A stretch of 64,000 nucleotides of DNA from Firmicutes bacterium HGW-Firmicutes-2 (GCA_002841495.1 PGZV01000005.1:347212-411211); one strand, 5' to 3'; shown: positions 38,833-48,092, counted from the first letter of the stretch. Made by a program: numbers and translations. Notes: generated by a model not told the origin, from the letters alone.

Positions 38833-40737
38833 ATGAATCAGAAAATGAAGTTTTATTTGGTTTCAGGAATTGGGTTACTGGCGGTTCAAGGGATTATGGT
38901 CTTTCTAAGCTTGGGAACTTGGATAGGTTTATCTCTAACAGTGGTACTAAGCATAGTTGTTGTTATGGCAGCAGATAGACTGCTTAACTCTAGAAGTTCA
39001 CAACAAGGGTCTGCACAAAAAGAAGATCACTCCAGATCCATAGCGGATGACCTAAAAGCCGGCCTAGACGAGAAGCTCTTTAACATAGCAGAAGGTTTAG
39101 GTTTTGACTCACAACAACTGCTGTGGTTGTCTCAAGACAACATCAATACTTTCAATAAACTGGCGAAAATAGCCTATGAGATCGAAGGTTTTAGTGAGCA
39201 AAATGCAGCCAGCTCAGAAGAAATCAATGCAAGCATTAATGAGTTGGTTGGCACATCAACCAACTTAAACACCAGTGCTCTAGAGATTGAAAAGCATTCA
39301 CAAACTTCTATAGAAATGCTTGAGAAGAATAAAAAGACCATACAAAGCATTGGCGATTTCATGTTTAGTTTGAATGAGGTTACTACGGTAGCCACCGATA
39401 ACAATGTGGAGCTTCAAAGCTCGTCTAATAAGATCTATGAGATCGTAGATTATATTCGTAAGATCTCCAGTCAAACCAATTTACTAGCGCTCAATGCAGC
39501 CATTGAAGCTGCAAGAGCCGGTGAAGCAGGACGAGGTTTTGCCGTCGTTGCAACAGAGATACGTAAGTTGGCGGAACAAACCGATGAAGCCATCTCTGTT
39601 ATTGAAGGTGTGGTCAAAGGTATCCTAGCTAAGATTACCACTTCTAACAATGCCATGAGTCAGATTGGCGATCGTATGAATGATGTGGACAATGTTATTA
39701 AGGAATCTTCACAAGTGATTAATGAGATTGAAGGCATCTTAAACGAAGTCAAAACCAATATATCCGAGTTGACCAAGGTATCTCTTGTTCAGAAGAACAC
39801 AACGATGGAGATTGAAAAAGCCATTGAGGATGTAACATGTGCAGTTGAAGAGACCCATAATATCACCTATAAGTCCATTGAGATGGTTGAGACACAGAAT
39901 AAGAAGAACGGCGAAGTCCTAGACTTTTGTAACAAAATCAGTGAGATGTCAGAAGACCTACAAAAAGAAGCGGTTAATTTCAAGAAAGACAACGAGATTA
40001 TATTTGGTGTCAACCCCTTCATAGCACCTGAAGCCATTAAGAAGATGTACATACCGATACTCGAGCGTGTTTGTAACAGTGTTGGCCTTAAGGCCAGAAC
40101 CATCATTGTAAAGAACTATGACGCACTCAGCGACAGTGTCAAAAACGGTATCATCGATATTGGATGGTTCTCACCTTTTGCCTATGTCAATGCCAAAGAA
40201 GTAGCCGGTGTTAAGCCGGTAGTTACACCAAAAGTAGGCGGCAAAAGTTCCTACAACGGTTATATCATAGCTCGTAAGGACGGTAGCGTTAAGAGCATGA
40301 ATGATCTTAAAAACAAAGCATTCGGCTATGTGGATGAGAAAAGTGCTTCCGGTTATCTCTATGCAAGAGACAGCATGAAGAGCAATAACATGAATCCGGA
40401 TACTTTGTTTAGTAAAGTTCTATTTCTTGGCAACCATGATAACGTTATCAATGCCGTTATGCAAGGAGAAGTAGACGCAGGTGCCACCTTCAATGAAGCC
40501 TTTGATGCAGCGACAATCAACGGCATCAGAACCAATGAGTTGACAATTATCTCCAAAACCGATGACATTCCAAAAGATGTTCTTGCAGCAAGAAGAGATC
40601 TACCTGATGATGTGATCGCCAAGCTCAAAAAAGCCTTTGTGGAATTCAATAACTACGCAGGTATTGAGACCAAAGTACAAGGCTTCATCGAGAGCCATGA
40701 CGAGCAATACGATGTAATACGAAGACTAAACAAATAA
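38833..40737 (+). CDS. Methyl-accepting chemotaxis-type receptor fused to a PhnD-like phosphonate-binding domain
   Basis: A 634-residue fusion. Residues about 7-47 form two closely spaced membrane helices with almost no external loop. A cytoplasmic helical region with the MCP signalling hairpin follows (tip region [32 protein letters not shown] near 215-250), then from about residue 390 a domain like periplasmic PhnD/phosphite-binding proteins ([51 protein letters not shown]). With this topology the ligand-binding domain is inside the cell, at the C-terminus, the reverse of usual chemoreceptors. The gene stands alone; an inverted repeat TATAGG TGCG CCTATA (38728-38743) lies upstream. It could signal to CheA or work as a free sensor. 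Confidence 0.85.
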   Translation: MNQKMKFYLVSGIGLLAVQGIMVFLSLGTWIGLSLTVVLSIVVVMAADRLLNSRSSQQGSAQKEDHSRSIADDLKAGLDEKLFNIAEGLGFDSQQLLWLSQDNINTFNKLAKIAYEIEGFSEQNAASSEEINASINELVGTSTNLNTSALEIEKHSQTSIEMLEKNKKTIQSIGDFMFSLNEVTTVATDNNVELQSSSNKIYEIVDYIRKISSQTNLLALNAAIEAARAGEAGRGFAVVATEIRKLAEQTDEAISVIEGVVKGILAKITTSNNAMSQIGDRMNDVDNVIKESSQVINEIEGILNEVKTNISELTKVSLVQKNTTMEIEKAIEDVTCAVEETHNITYKSIEMVETQNKKNGEVLDFCNKISEMSEDLQKEAVNFKKDNEIIFGVNPFIAPEAIKKMYIPILERVCNSVGLKARTIIVKNYDALSDSVKNGIIDIGWFSPFAYVNAKEVAGVKPVVTPKVGGKSSYNGYIIARKDGSVKSMNDLKNKAFGYVDEKSASGYLYARDSMKSNNMNPDTLFSKVLFLGNHDNVINAVMQGEVDAGATFNEAFDAATINGIRTNELTIISKTDDIPKDVLAARRDLPDDVIAKLKKAFVEFNNYAGIETKVQGFIESHDEQYDVIRRLNK

Positions 40738-40761
40738 GACTGAACCAACTAGATAATCAGC

Positions 40762-40797
40762 AAAACCGCCGAGATCCGTATTTCGGCGGTTTTATTA
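40762..40797 (+). terminator. Terminator after the receptor gene
   Basis: AAAACCGCCGA pairs with TCGGCGGTTTT around a short loop, then TATTAATTT. Confidence 0.9.
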
Positions 40798-41076
40798 ATT
40801 TGAGGAAAAAGTTGACTAACTTATCTAGAAAATTCCAATATATTTATATCTTCTATGAATAGACTTATCTTCTTAGGCTTATTGTATTAGATGATGATTA
40901 TATCCTATAGGTCATAACTATTCTTAGAAACTAGGGTTATCTCTAAACTAAAATTTTTCATTCCGATATCGGAGTATAAGAGCTTAAATAATTTGCAAAA
41001 TCCTATGGAGGTCTTTGAATGACCTTCTGATATAGTATAAGATGTGAAGAAGTATCATCAAAAAGCATAAACGATG

Positions 41077-41101
41077 AAGCCCAGGGAAATGAGGGCTTTT
41101 T
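41077..41101 (+). terminator. Orphan terminator upstream of the RelA/SpoT-domain gene
   Basis: AAGCCC (41077-41082) pairs with GGGCTT (41093-41098) and runs into TTTTT. No protein gene ends in front of it, so it ends a small RNA or acts as a leader attenuator for the downstream gene. Confidence 0.6.
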
Positions 41102-41118
41102 ATTGGGGGGAACATCAT

Positions 41119-41235
41119 ATGCTAGAAACAGTGTTGAGTTATCGCTTTTATGACTTGATTTATGGTAAAATAATAGTAACTAAGGTAGCAAAAGGCGTGC
41201 TTATGTTCTGTATGCTAATAAAAAATGCACGTTGA
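41119..41235 (+). CDS. Possible small protein (38 residues)
   Basis: ATG preceded by GGGGGGAAC at suitable distance; the product MLETVLSYRFYDLIYGKIIV continues with a hydrophobic VLMFCMLI segment. I do not recognise it. The good ribosome site is the main support. It could be a leader peptide for the RelA/SpoT-domain gene 82 bases downstream. Confidence 0.3.
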   Translation: MLETVLSYRFYDLIYGKIIVTKVAKGVLMFCMLIKNAR

Positions 41236-41316
41236 ATTTAGGTGGGATTAAGATAGTCATCATCATGGAGGTCTGTAGTTTTAAGGATTACATGTGTAAA
41301 GAAAGGGGAGCGTTAT

Positions 41317-42321
41317 ATGAAAAAAAGGGCTGAAATAACACACGAAGCTATAGAATGGTACAAAGATGAACGACGCATTTATCTTGAACTCTGTAATGAA
41401 GTCATCCGCATATTAAAAACAAAATTAACAGAAAACAATATACTGTATAATGACATGTCCTACAGAGCTAAAGAAATTGAGAGTTTTAGGGACAAATGTT
41501 ATCAGAAGAAGTATAGTGACCCCATCAACGAAATCTATGATATGGCTGGCGTTAGAATTACCACTTATACCACAGCTGAAGTGAAAAAAATAAAGGGCAT
41601 CATTGAGTCCAACTTTATAATTGACAATGATCATTATTCGGATAAAAGCGAGACCATTGAAGTGGATAGATTTGGTTACTTATCGGTCCACTATATTGCT
41701 GAGCTAAAGGATGATGCGATTATTGATGAACATAAGAAATTCAAAAAACTAAAATTTGAAATACAGGTTAGAACTTTATTGCAACATGCTTGGTCGGAAG
41801 TAGAACATGATCGAAATTATAAATTCAATGGGGTCTTGCCAAAAGAATTGAAGCGACGATTTTACCGTTTGGCTGGGATTTTGGAGCTTGTAGATAATGA
41901 ATTTGAGCAACTTTCAAAAGATGTTGAAGAATACAAACATGAATTAAACCACGAAAAAGATAATCAACTCGATCAGATTAAGTTGAGTCGTCAATCCATC
42001 AATGAGTTTTTTTCAAAAATATATGTTGAAGATGAGATTTTTAACAATAGCAGTGATGAAGTCATTCATTGCTTAAAGACTTTTGGCATACATTCCATTG
42101 TGGAGTTGAATGAACTCTATGAATCCATATCCCCTGATACCATTAATGAGATGATTGACCTAAATGGTTCGGAATATAATGTGGCTCAATTGGCAAGGGA
42201 TATTCTCATTGTTAAAGATGCCGAAAAATATTTTGAGAAATGGGGCGCATTTTGGGGTGTTGAAGAAGAAGATATTGAATATTTCAAACTTTTTAATGTA
42301 GACATCGACAGTTTCATCTAA
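41317..42321 (+). CDS. RelA/SpoT-domain protein (small alarmone synthetase-like) with C-terminal extension
   Basis: Residues about 25-200 form a (p)ppGpp synthetase-type domain: SYRAKEIESFRDKCY, DMAGVRITTYT, DRFGYLSVHYIA and FEIQVRTLLQHAWSEVEHD. These retain the Arg/Lys, Tyr-x-Ser-x-His and ExQxRT residues seen in active enzymes. There is no HD hydrolase, TGS or ACT domain. A helical part and an unrecognised C-terminal extension (about 240-334, acidic, ending VDIDSFI) distinguish it from the short RelP/RelQ type (about 210-230 residues). The substrate could be GDP/GTP, ATP or, as in toxic relatives of this superfamily, tRNA. It stands alone after a long non-coding leader and has a GAAAGGGGAG ribosome site. 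Confidence 0.82.
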   Translation: MKKRAEITHEAIEWYKDERRIYLELCNEVIRILKTKLTENNILYNDMSYRAKEIESFRDKCYQKKYSDPINEIYDMAGVRITTYTTAEVKKIKGIIESNFIIDNDHYSDKSETIEVDRFGYLSVHYIAELKDDAIIDEHKKFKKLKFEIQVRTLLQHAWSEVEHDRNYKFNGVLPKELKRRFYRLAGILELVDNEFEQLSKDVEEYKHELNHEKDNQLDQIKLSRQSINEFFSKIYVEDEIFNNSSDEVIHCLKTFGIHSIVELNELYESISPDTINEMIDLNGSEYNVAQLARDILIVKDAEKYFEKWGAFWGVEEEDIEYFKLFNVDIDSFI

Positions 42322-42498
42322 GTGCTAGATAAAGATTGAAAAAATAAAAATATTATGTTTATGAGTCTGATTTTTTTAGCATTTTTGTTAAAGGCCAATT
42401 AAAGAAATTAAATGTTTTTAGAAATGATTATGATATAATAGATGTGACAAGCGCACAGTTTATTATGTTAGGGAACAGTTGGAAAGATAAGGTAGATC

Positions 42499-43239
42499 AT
42501 GAAAATATTAGTCACAGGAGCAAAAGGTTTTATAGGAAAAAATCTAATAACAGAACTGAAAAACAGAAAATATACGGATATTTATGAATTTGACCAAGAT
42601 ACTGAACCATCTCTACTTGATGCGTATTGTAAAGATGCTGAATTTGTATTTCATCTTGCTGGTGCATATCAACCAAAAGATCAATTAGAATTTATCGATG
42701 AGAATGTTGGATTTACTTCTATTTTGGTGAATACACTTAAAAAATATAAGAATACCTGCCCGGTCATGATATCATCGCCCATGCAAGTTGAACAAGATGA
42801 TCCAGAAGATGAGAATGAAAAAGCAGGCGAAGATCTACTGATTAAATATGGGGCTGAATCAGAGGCAAAGATATTAGTCTATAGATTTCCATATATATTT
42901 GGAAAGTGGGGTAGGCCAAACTACAATAGTGTTGTAACAACATTCTGTTATAACATATCACGTGAGTTACCAATTCATATGAATACTCCGGATGTAATGA
43001 TGGATCTTGTGTATATTGATGATGTTGTAGTTGAGCTCATTCATGCATTAGAGGGTAAAGAGAATAGAGATAATTTATATTGCAAAGTTCCGACCGTTTA
43101 TACCATAACACTTGGTGAAATAGTGGACTTGATTTTCTCATTTAAGAAAAGTAGAGATGATAAATCAGTTCCCGACACGTCGGATGCTTTTGCTAAAAAG
43201 CTTTATAATACATATCTAAGCTATCTGCCTGAGGATTAG
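42499..43239 (+). CDS. CapF/WbjC-like NAD(P)-binding protein without cupin domain and without catalytic Tyr-Lys
   Basis: Resembles the N-terminal reductase domain of CapF (UDP-2-acetamido-2,6-dideoxy-hexulose reductase, N-acetyl-L-fucosamine pathway). The cofactor turn TGAKGFIGKNL, VFHLAGAYQPKD, ISSPMQ, KAGEDLLIKYG and FGKWGRPNYNSVVTTFCYNI match the family. CapF usually has about 370 residues with a C-terminal cupin domain. This protein ends at SYLPED, exactly where the cupin would start, with 246 residues. The catalytic YxxxK, usually in a segment like NPYGKSKKAGE, reads DPEDENEKAGE here, so both Tyr and Lys are replaced by Glu. It therefore is probably not a working reductase and may have taken a binding or regulatory role. 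No other polysaccharide genes adjoin it. Confidence 0.75.
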   Translation: MKILVTGAKGFIGKNLITELKNRKYTDIYEFDQDTEPSLLDAYCKDAEFVFHLAGAYQPKDQLEFIDENVGFTSILVNTLKKYKNTCPVMISSPMQVEQDDPEDENEKAGEDLLIKYGAESEAKILVYRFPYIFGKWGRPNYNSVVTTFCYNISRELPIHMNTPDVMMDLVYIDDVVVELIHALEGKENRDNLYCKVPTVYTITLGEIVDLIFSFKKSRDDKSVPDTSDAFAKKLYNTYLSYLPED

Positions 43240-43328
43240 GTTAGTGGTCATGACATAGTTACGAATTAAGGATTATGAGATATACATTTAGATTTGCTTC
43301 GATAATAGGTGAGGCGTAAATGGGGTGA

Positions 43329-43877
43329 GTCAAAATCAAGCAATTAGCCAATATTATATCCTTCACGAGAATATTTGCGGGCTTTAGTGTGCTTTTTACT
43401 ACGCCACTCTCATGGTGGTTCTATATAATTTATACTTACTGTGGCTTAACAGATGTGGTGGATGGCATCGTGGCTCGAAGAACGCATACAGAGAGTAGTA
43501 TGGGTGCTAAGCTTGACAGTATTGCTGATATGGTGCTCTTAATTGTGATTTTGTATAAGCTCGGACCTATGTTATGGTCAAGTGTTTCTGTGTGGATATG
43601 GTATTTTACAATTTTGATTGGACTCATTCGGATATCGGCTTATGTAATCGGTGCTGTTAAGTTCCATCAGTTCGCATCTTTACATCTCATCTCAAACAAA
43701 GCGACAGGACTTGTCTTATTTTTTGTACCTTACTTAATTCTAATTATGGATATGAATATTGTTATGTTTTTGCTTATGATAGTGGCGATGTTATCATCTC
43801 TGGAAGAAGTATTGTGTGAAATAAAGGCGGAGGAGTTCAATCCGAATCTAAAAAGTTATTTTAAATGGATATCTTAA
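43329..43877 (+). CDS. CDP-alcohol phosphatidyltransferase family protein, start codon uncertain
   Basis: A polytopic membrane enzyme that joins a CDP-activated lipid to an alcohol. The motif DVVDGIVARRTHTESSMGAKLDSIAD has all required Asp and Gly residues. Typical relatives begin MKIKxxxNIISFTRI, and the frame here encodes exactly KIKQLANIISFTRIFAGFSV from 43332. The codon before it is GTC (43329), and further upstream the frame reads ATG GGG TGA. The first ordinary start codon is GTG 43389, which would remove the conserved N-terminus. So the gene either uses an unusual start (GTC or ATC) or has a damaged start. The alcohol substrate is unknown; phosphatidylserine or phosphatidylglycerophosphate synthase is possible. 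Confidence 0.7.
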   Translation, partial: VKIKQLANIISFTRIFAGFSVLFTTPLSWWFYIIYTYCGLTDVVDGIVARRTHTESSMGAKLDSIADMVLLIVILYKLGPMLWSSVSVWIWYFTILIGLIRISAYVIGAVKFHQFASLHLISNKATGLVLFFVPYLILIMDMNIVMFLLMIVAMLSSLEEVLCEIKAEEFNPNLKSYFKWIS

Positions 43878-43943
43878 AAATATGAAGTTAAACCTAAAGA
43901 AATTAAGTCGTCCACAATTTTGCCTAAGAATACGAGGTAGATT

Positions 43944-45632
43944 ATGCTTATTGAACTATCACAAAGTCTTATTAATAAACTGGGTATTATTGTCTTATCA
44001 GCTTTTTTGTTGTCAAAATCCACATTTTTTAAACGCTATATTCTCAAAAAGAAGTTAACCCTAGGAGACAAGATCTTATTTTCTTTTTTATTTGGTTTTG
44101 TTGGCATTATTGGCACTTATTCAGGTATTCCAGTGGATGATGCCATTGCTAATTCTCGTTCTATCGGTGTTATTGTTGCTGGACTCTTTGGTGGACCAGC
44201 CGTAGGAATCGGCGCGGGTTTGATTGCAGGTATACACCGAATGATTATTCCTGTAGGACGTTTTACGGCGATTGCATGCGGGATATCAACAATATTAGGT
44301 GGGGTGATTGCCGGCTACTTCAAGAAATATGTGGATACAAAGCCCAACAAATGGATATTTGGATTCTTATTAGCGATACTCATTGAATCCCTGCAAATGC
44401 TTATAATCTTGCTACTTGCGAAACCTTTTTCTCAGGCGCTTGATTTGGTTCAACTGATCTTTTTGCCCATGACGTTTATTAATGCATTTGGCACGGCTGC
44501 CTTTATTCTATTAATTCAACAAATATATGAAGAAAACGATCGTATAGGTGCAGTAAAAGCACAGCTTGCCCTAAGTATTGCCAATCAAACGCTTCCTATT
44601 CTAAGAAATGGTCTAACAGAAAAATCAAGTCTAGCTGCGGCAAAAATTATATATGAAGCAACGGGTGTGGATGCTGTTTCATTTACCAATACAAAGTCGA
44701 TATTAGCACATGTTGGTGTTGGCGATGATCATCATAAAGTGAGTAATCACATCTATACAAGTATTACAAAAAAAGCAATGATTTCTAAAAGTTATATTAT
44801 AGGACAATACCAAGCAGATATCGAATGCCCTGATACGACCTGTCATTTAAAAGCGTGTATTGTTGTACCACTTCTTATCAAGGATCATGTGATTGGTACA
44901 TTAAAGCTGTACAAAACCATCGAAAACAGCATTACATCTTCTGATATTGAGTTAGCTAAAGGGTTGGCCCATCTTTTTGCTACTCAACTAGAGTTAAGTG
45001 AGATTTACTACCAAAAGGAACTTCTAAACAAAGCGGAGCTTAAAGCTTTACAAGCTCAGATTCAACCCCACTTTCTCTTTAATGCGCTCAATACCATAGT
45101 CTCTTTTTGTCGTACAGATGCACTTAAAGCTAGGGAACTATTGATGCAACTGAGTTATTATTTGAGAAATAGTTTTAATACTACGGGAGAGTTTATTCCA
45201 CTTTCACAGGAATTAAAACATATTGAAAGTTATCTAAGTATAGAACAAGCTCGATTTTCTGAGCGTCTTGAAGTTGAGTACAATATTGAGTCGGATACGG
45301 AATGTCTTGTTCCTCCATTAATTCTGCAACCCATTGTAGAGAATGCATTAAAGCATGGTATCATGTCAACCAATTTAGGTGGCAAACTAGAAATTCATGC
45401 TTATAAAGAAAAAAGTACAATATACATACAGGTAAAAGATAATGGTGTAGGCATGACACAAGAAAAAGTCAAAGCTATTTTGGAAGGTACAGATCAAACA
45501 GCTGGAATAGGCATAACAAATGTAAACAATCGTCTTAAAAGTATTTATGGAACGACCCTACAAATAGAGAGTCAGGTTAATCAAGGCACCTCAATGGTTC
45601 TCATTTTCCCTTTAGGAGGTGAAGTGCAATGA
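43944..45632 (+). CDS. LytS/BtsS-type sensor histidine kinase
   Basis: A 562-residue sensor. The N-terminal 5TMR-LYT membrane domain (about 5-195) contains the family sequence NSRSIGVIVAGLFGGPAVGIGAGLIAGIHR. It is followed by a GAF-like domain (about 220-360), the His_kinase domain with the phospho-accepting His in QIQPHFLFNALNTI (about 375) and an ATPase domain with PPLILQPIVENALKHG and DNGVGMT. In E. coli the homologous BtsS senses pyruvate and YpdA is similar; in Bacillus and Staphylococcus LytS responds to membrane potential or pyruvate. The regulator gene overlaps by four bases and a CstA-type transporter follows, which favours pyruvate sensing. Confidence 0.9.
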   Translation: MLIELSQSLINKLGIIVLSAFLLSKSTFFKRYILKKKLTLGDKILFSFLFGFVGIIGTYSGIPVDDAIANSRSIGVIVAGLFGGPAVGIGAGLIAGIHRMIIPVGRFTAIACGISTILGGVIAGYFKKYVDTKPNKWIFGFLLAILIESLQMLIILLLAKPFSQALDLVQLIFLPMTFINAFGTAAFILLIQQIYEENDRIGAVKAQLALSIANQTLPILRNGLTEKSSLAAAKIIYEATGVDAVSFTNTKSILAHVGVGDDHHKVSNHIYTSITKKAMISKSYIIGQYQADIECPDTTCHLKACIVVPLLIKDHVIGTLKLYKTIENSITSSDIELAKGLAHLFATQLELSEIYYQKELLNKAELKALQAQIQPHFLFNALNTIVSFCRTDALKARELLMQLSYYLRNSFNTTGEFIPLSQELKHIESYLSIEQARFSERLEVEYNIESDTECLVPPLILQPIVENALKHGIMSTNLGGKLEIHAYKEKSTIYIQVKDNGVGMTQEKVKAILEGTDQTAGIGITNVNNRLKSIYGTTLQIESQVNQGTSMVLIFPLGGEVQ

Positions 45633-46384
45633 TTAAAGTTATACTTGTTGACGATGAAAGGCCGGCACTAGAAGAATTAACTTACCTACTTAAAGGTTAT
45701 GAAGACATTCAAATTCTTGGAACATACACAGATCCGATGATTGCACTGACTGAACTTCATAAGACTAAGGTAGATGCCGTGTTCCTTGATGTTTCAATGC
45801 CTGAAATGGATGGGTTAAGATTGGCAAAAGAAATAATGAAATTATCTTTACCGCCACTGATTGTTTTTGCGACTGCTTTTGATGAACATGCCATACAGGC
45901 CTTTGACATTCATGCCATCGACTATATATTAAAGCCTCTAAATGAGGATCGATTTGATCGGACCATTCAAAGAATTCAAGATCAATTAAAAAACCAAAAC
46001 AATCAAACGCTTTCAATTAAAGATTTAATTACGAATACGCTTCAACCAAGATATGATAGATTACCAGTTTGGAAAAATGATCGAATCTACCTGATTAGTA
46101 AGTCGGATATCCTATTTTGCACAACAAATGACAATGAAACAAATATTGTAATAAAAAAAGAACGATATATAGTTTTAGAAACACTCAGCGAATTAGAATT
46201 ACAATTAGATGAAAAAAACTTCTTTCGTTGCCATAGAAGTTTTCTTATTAATCTAGATGCGATTGAAGAAATCATTCCATGGTTCAACAACACCTATGCG
46301 GTTAAATTATTAGACTATGAAGAATATATACCCGTCAGTAGACGAAACACAAAGACTTTTAAGGGTTTAATTAATATGAAATGA
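45629..46384 (+). CDS. LytTR-family response regulator
   Basis: A 251-residue partner of the upstream kinase. The receiver domain has Asp in AVFLDVSMPEMDG (about 54), the acidic pair in VDDERP and Lys in YILKPL. The C-terminal LytTR DNA-binding domain (about 145-250) includes FFRCHRSFLINLDAIEEI and YIPVSRRNTKTFKGLI. The ATG overlaps the kinase stop codon (ATGA). It probably activates the cstA-like gene behind the terminator, as BtsR does for btsT and LytR for lrgAB. Confidence 0.92.
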   Translation: MIKVILVDDERPALEELTYLLKGYEDIQILGTYTDPMIALTELHKTKVDAVFLDVSMPEMDGLRLAKEIMKLSLPPLIVFATAFDEHAIQAFDIHAIDYILKPLNEDRFDRTIQRIQDQLKNQNNQTLSIKDLITNTLQPRYDRLPVWKNDRIYLISKSDILFCTTNDNETNIVIKKERYIVLETLSELELQLDEKNFFRCHRSFLINLDAIEEIIPWFNNTYAVKLLDYEEYIPVSRRNTKTFKGLINMK

Positions 46385-46441
46385 TGATATATGTACATAT
46401 TTAACAATGCCATCTCATTTTTATAAAACCGCTTAGTAATT

Positions 46442-46470
46442 AAACACAACCACTCAGGTTGTGTTTTTTG
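46442..46470 (+). terminator. Terminator after the kinase-regulator pair
   Basis: AAACACAACC pairs perfectly with GGTTGTGTTT (loop ACTCA) followed by TTT. It separates the two-component genes from cstA, so cstA needs its own promoter. Confidence 0.9.
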
Positions 46471-46510
46471 CATTTCACCTAAAAATGTCCTAATTAAGAT
46501 CTGATTATCA

Positions 46511-46516
46511 TATAAT
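46511..46516 (+). promoter_or_regulatory. Probable -10 box of the cstA-like gene
   Basis: TATAAT at 46511-46516 without a recognisable -35 box, which is consistent with a promoter that depends on an activator such as the adjacent LytTR regulator. Confidence 0.35.
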
Positions 46517-46560
46517 CATTCCATAAACTAACCATAAAAAGGATTCTAAGGAGGATTATT

Positions 46561-47979
46561 ATGATTTCGTTTTTGCTTTCTATCATCGCATTAATTCTAG
46601 GCTATGTATTTTACGGTAAAGTTGTAGAAAAAATCTTTGGTGCTGATATTAGCAAACCAACACCTGCTGTTTCTATGGCGGATGGGGTTGACTATGTACC
46701 CATCGATACAAAAAAAGCATTTCTTATTCAATTTCTAAACATTGCTGGATTAGGACCAATATTTGGTGCGGTTGCGGGTGCTTATTGGGGACCATCCGCA
46801 TTCTTATGGATTGTACTGGGTTCAATATTTGCCGGTGCAACACATGACTATTTTGCTGGTATGCTTTCTGTAAGACACAATGGTCAAACATTTGCTGAAA
46901 TCGTAGGTCATTATCTTGGAACCTCTGCTAAAAATGCTATGCGAATATTCTCAGTTGTTTTGCTGATACTAGTGGGTGTTGTCTTTGTTAATGGGCCTGC
47001 CGGTTTACTGGAGAACCTCACGGGCATCCCAAGGCTTGGGTGGGTAGGCATCATTATTGTCTATTACTTATTAGCGACTGTTTTGCCCATAGATAAGATT
47101 ATCGGTCGCATATACCCTATATTTGGTGCAGCTTTATTGATCATGGGTGTAGGTATCATCGTAGGTGTTTTTGCCAAGGGTTATTCAATTCCTGAAATTC
47201 AGTTTAATAACTTACACCCAACCGGAAAAGCTATATTTCCCTATCTATTTATAACAATAGCCTGTGGTGCTATTAGTGGCTTTCATGCAACACAATCTCC
47301 AATTATGGCACGCTGTATTTCTGACGAAAAACAAGGGCGCACTATATTCTACGGTGCTATGATTACAGAAGGAATCATTGCATTAATATGGGCCGCCGCT
47401 GCCATGGCATTTTTTGGTTCAACAGTGACTTTAGCAGAAGCCGGAGCGGCGGCAGTCGTTGTGAATACGATTTCAGTCTCTTTGCTCGGTACTTTTGGGG
47501 GTGCACTAGCAATTATAGGTGTTGTGGCCTGTCCGATTACTTCAGGAGATACCGCTTTTAGAAGTGCACGTTTAGCCATTGCGGATGCACTAAAGTTTAA
47601 TCAATTGAAATTAAGTAACCGTTTTATTATTGCAGTTCCACTTTTTGCTATAGGTATCGCTTTATGCTTTATTGATTTTGCAATCATCTGGCGCTACTTT
47701 GCATGGGCGAATCAAACCTTAGCCATGGTTATGTTATGGGCAGCAGGTAGCTTCTTAGTACAGAACAAAAAGTTCCATTACATCTGTTCTCTTCCAGCAG
47801 CATTTATGACGGCAGTAACGGTTACTTATATCCTTATAGCACCTGAAGGATTAAAATTATCTGCAAGTATTGGTTATCCTGTTGGAATCTCAACCGCAGT
47901 CTTTGCATTTGTCTTCTTTCTATACAAGACATCAAAATATACTTTGAAAACGGATGTAGATGAAGCAAAAGCTGCCTAA
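46561..47979 (+). CDS. cstA: CstA-family transporter (carbon starvation protein A; probable pyruvate/peptide transporter)
   Basis: A 472-residue polytopic membrane protein (about 13-14 helices). Family sequences include YYGKVVEKIFG-like FYGKVVEKIFG, GLGPIFGAVAGAYWGPSAFLWIVLG, HNGQTFAEIVGHYLG, GFHATQSPIMARC and GDTAFRSARLAIAD. It is shorter than E. coli CstA/BtsT (about 700 residues), as usual for Gram-positive members. E. coli homologues are pyruvate:proton symporters; peptide uptake was proposed earlier. Start from AAGGAGGATTATT. The preceding LytS/LytR genes make a nutrient-sensing and uptake unit likely. Confidence 0.9.
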   Translation: MISFLLSIIALILGYVFYGKVVEKIFGADISKPTPAVSMADGVDYVPIDTKKAFLIQFLNIAGLGPIFGAVAGAYWGPSAFLWIVLGSIFAGATHDYFAGMLSVRHNGQTFAEIVGHYLGTSAKNAMRIFSVVLLILVGVVFVNGPAGLLENLTGIPRLGWVGIIIVYYLLATVLPIDKIIGRIYPIFGAALLIMGVGIIVGVFAKGYSIPEIQFNNLHPTGKAIFPYLFITIACGAISGFHATQSPIMARCISDEKQGRTIFYGAMITEGIIALIWAAAAMAFFGSTVTLAEAGAAAVVVNTISVSLLGTFGGALAIIGVVACPITSGDTAFRSARLAIADALKFNQLKLSNRFIIAVPLFAIGIALCFIDFAIIWRYFAWANQTLAMVMLWAAGSFLVQNKKFHYICSLPAAFMTAVTVTYILIAPEGLKLSASIGYPVGISTAVFAFVFFLYKTSKYTLKTDVDEAKAA

Positions 47980-48055
47980 TCAAGAAAAAGCTATTTAATC
48001 AAGATAAAGCCATCATTGACAAGCAAACCACTTTCAAGTCTACTTTTGAAAAAAC

Positions 48056-48092
48056 AAAGATGTCAGATCCTTAGGGGTTTGACGTCTTTTCT
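48056..48092 (+). terminator. Terminator after cstA
   Basis: AAAGATGTCA pairs with TGACGTCTTT with one G-T pair around a 14-base loop, followed by T and C residues. Confidence 0.7.

Larger units (their letters stand above)
40738..41316. other. Long non-coding region with two terminators and a possible small transcript
   Basis: The region holds the terminator of the receptor gene (40762-40797) and a second terminator at 41077-41101 that follows no recognised gene. Between them are short hairpins (for example GAGGTC tttgaat GACCTT near 41008-41026) without a reading frame, so a small RNA or a riboswitch-like leader of unknown type is possible. After the second terminator there is a 38-codon frame at 41119-41235. 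Confidence 0.5.
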
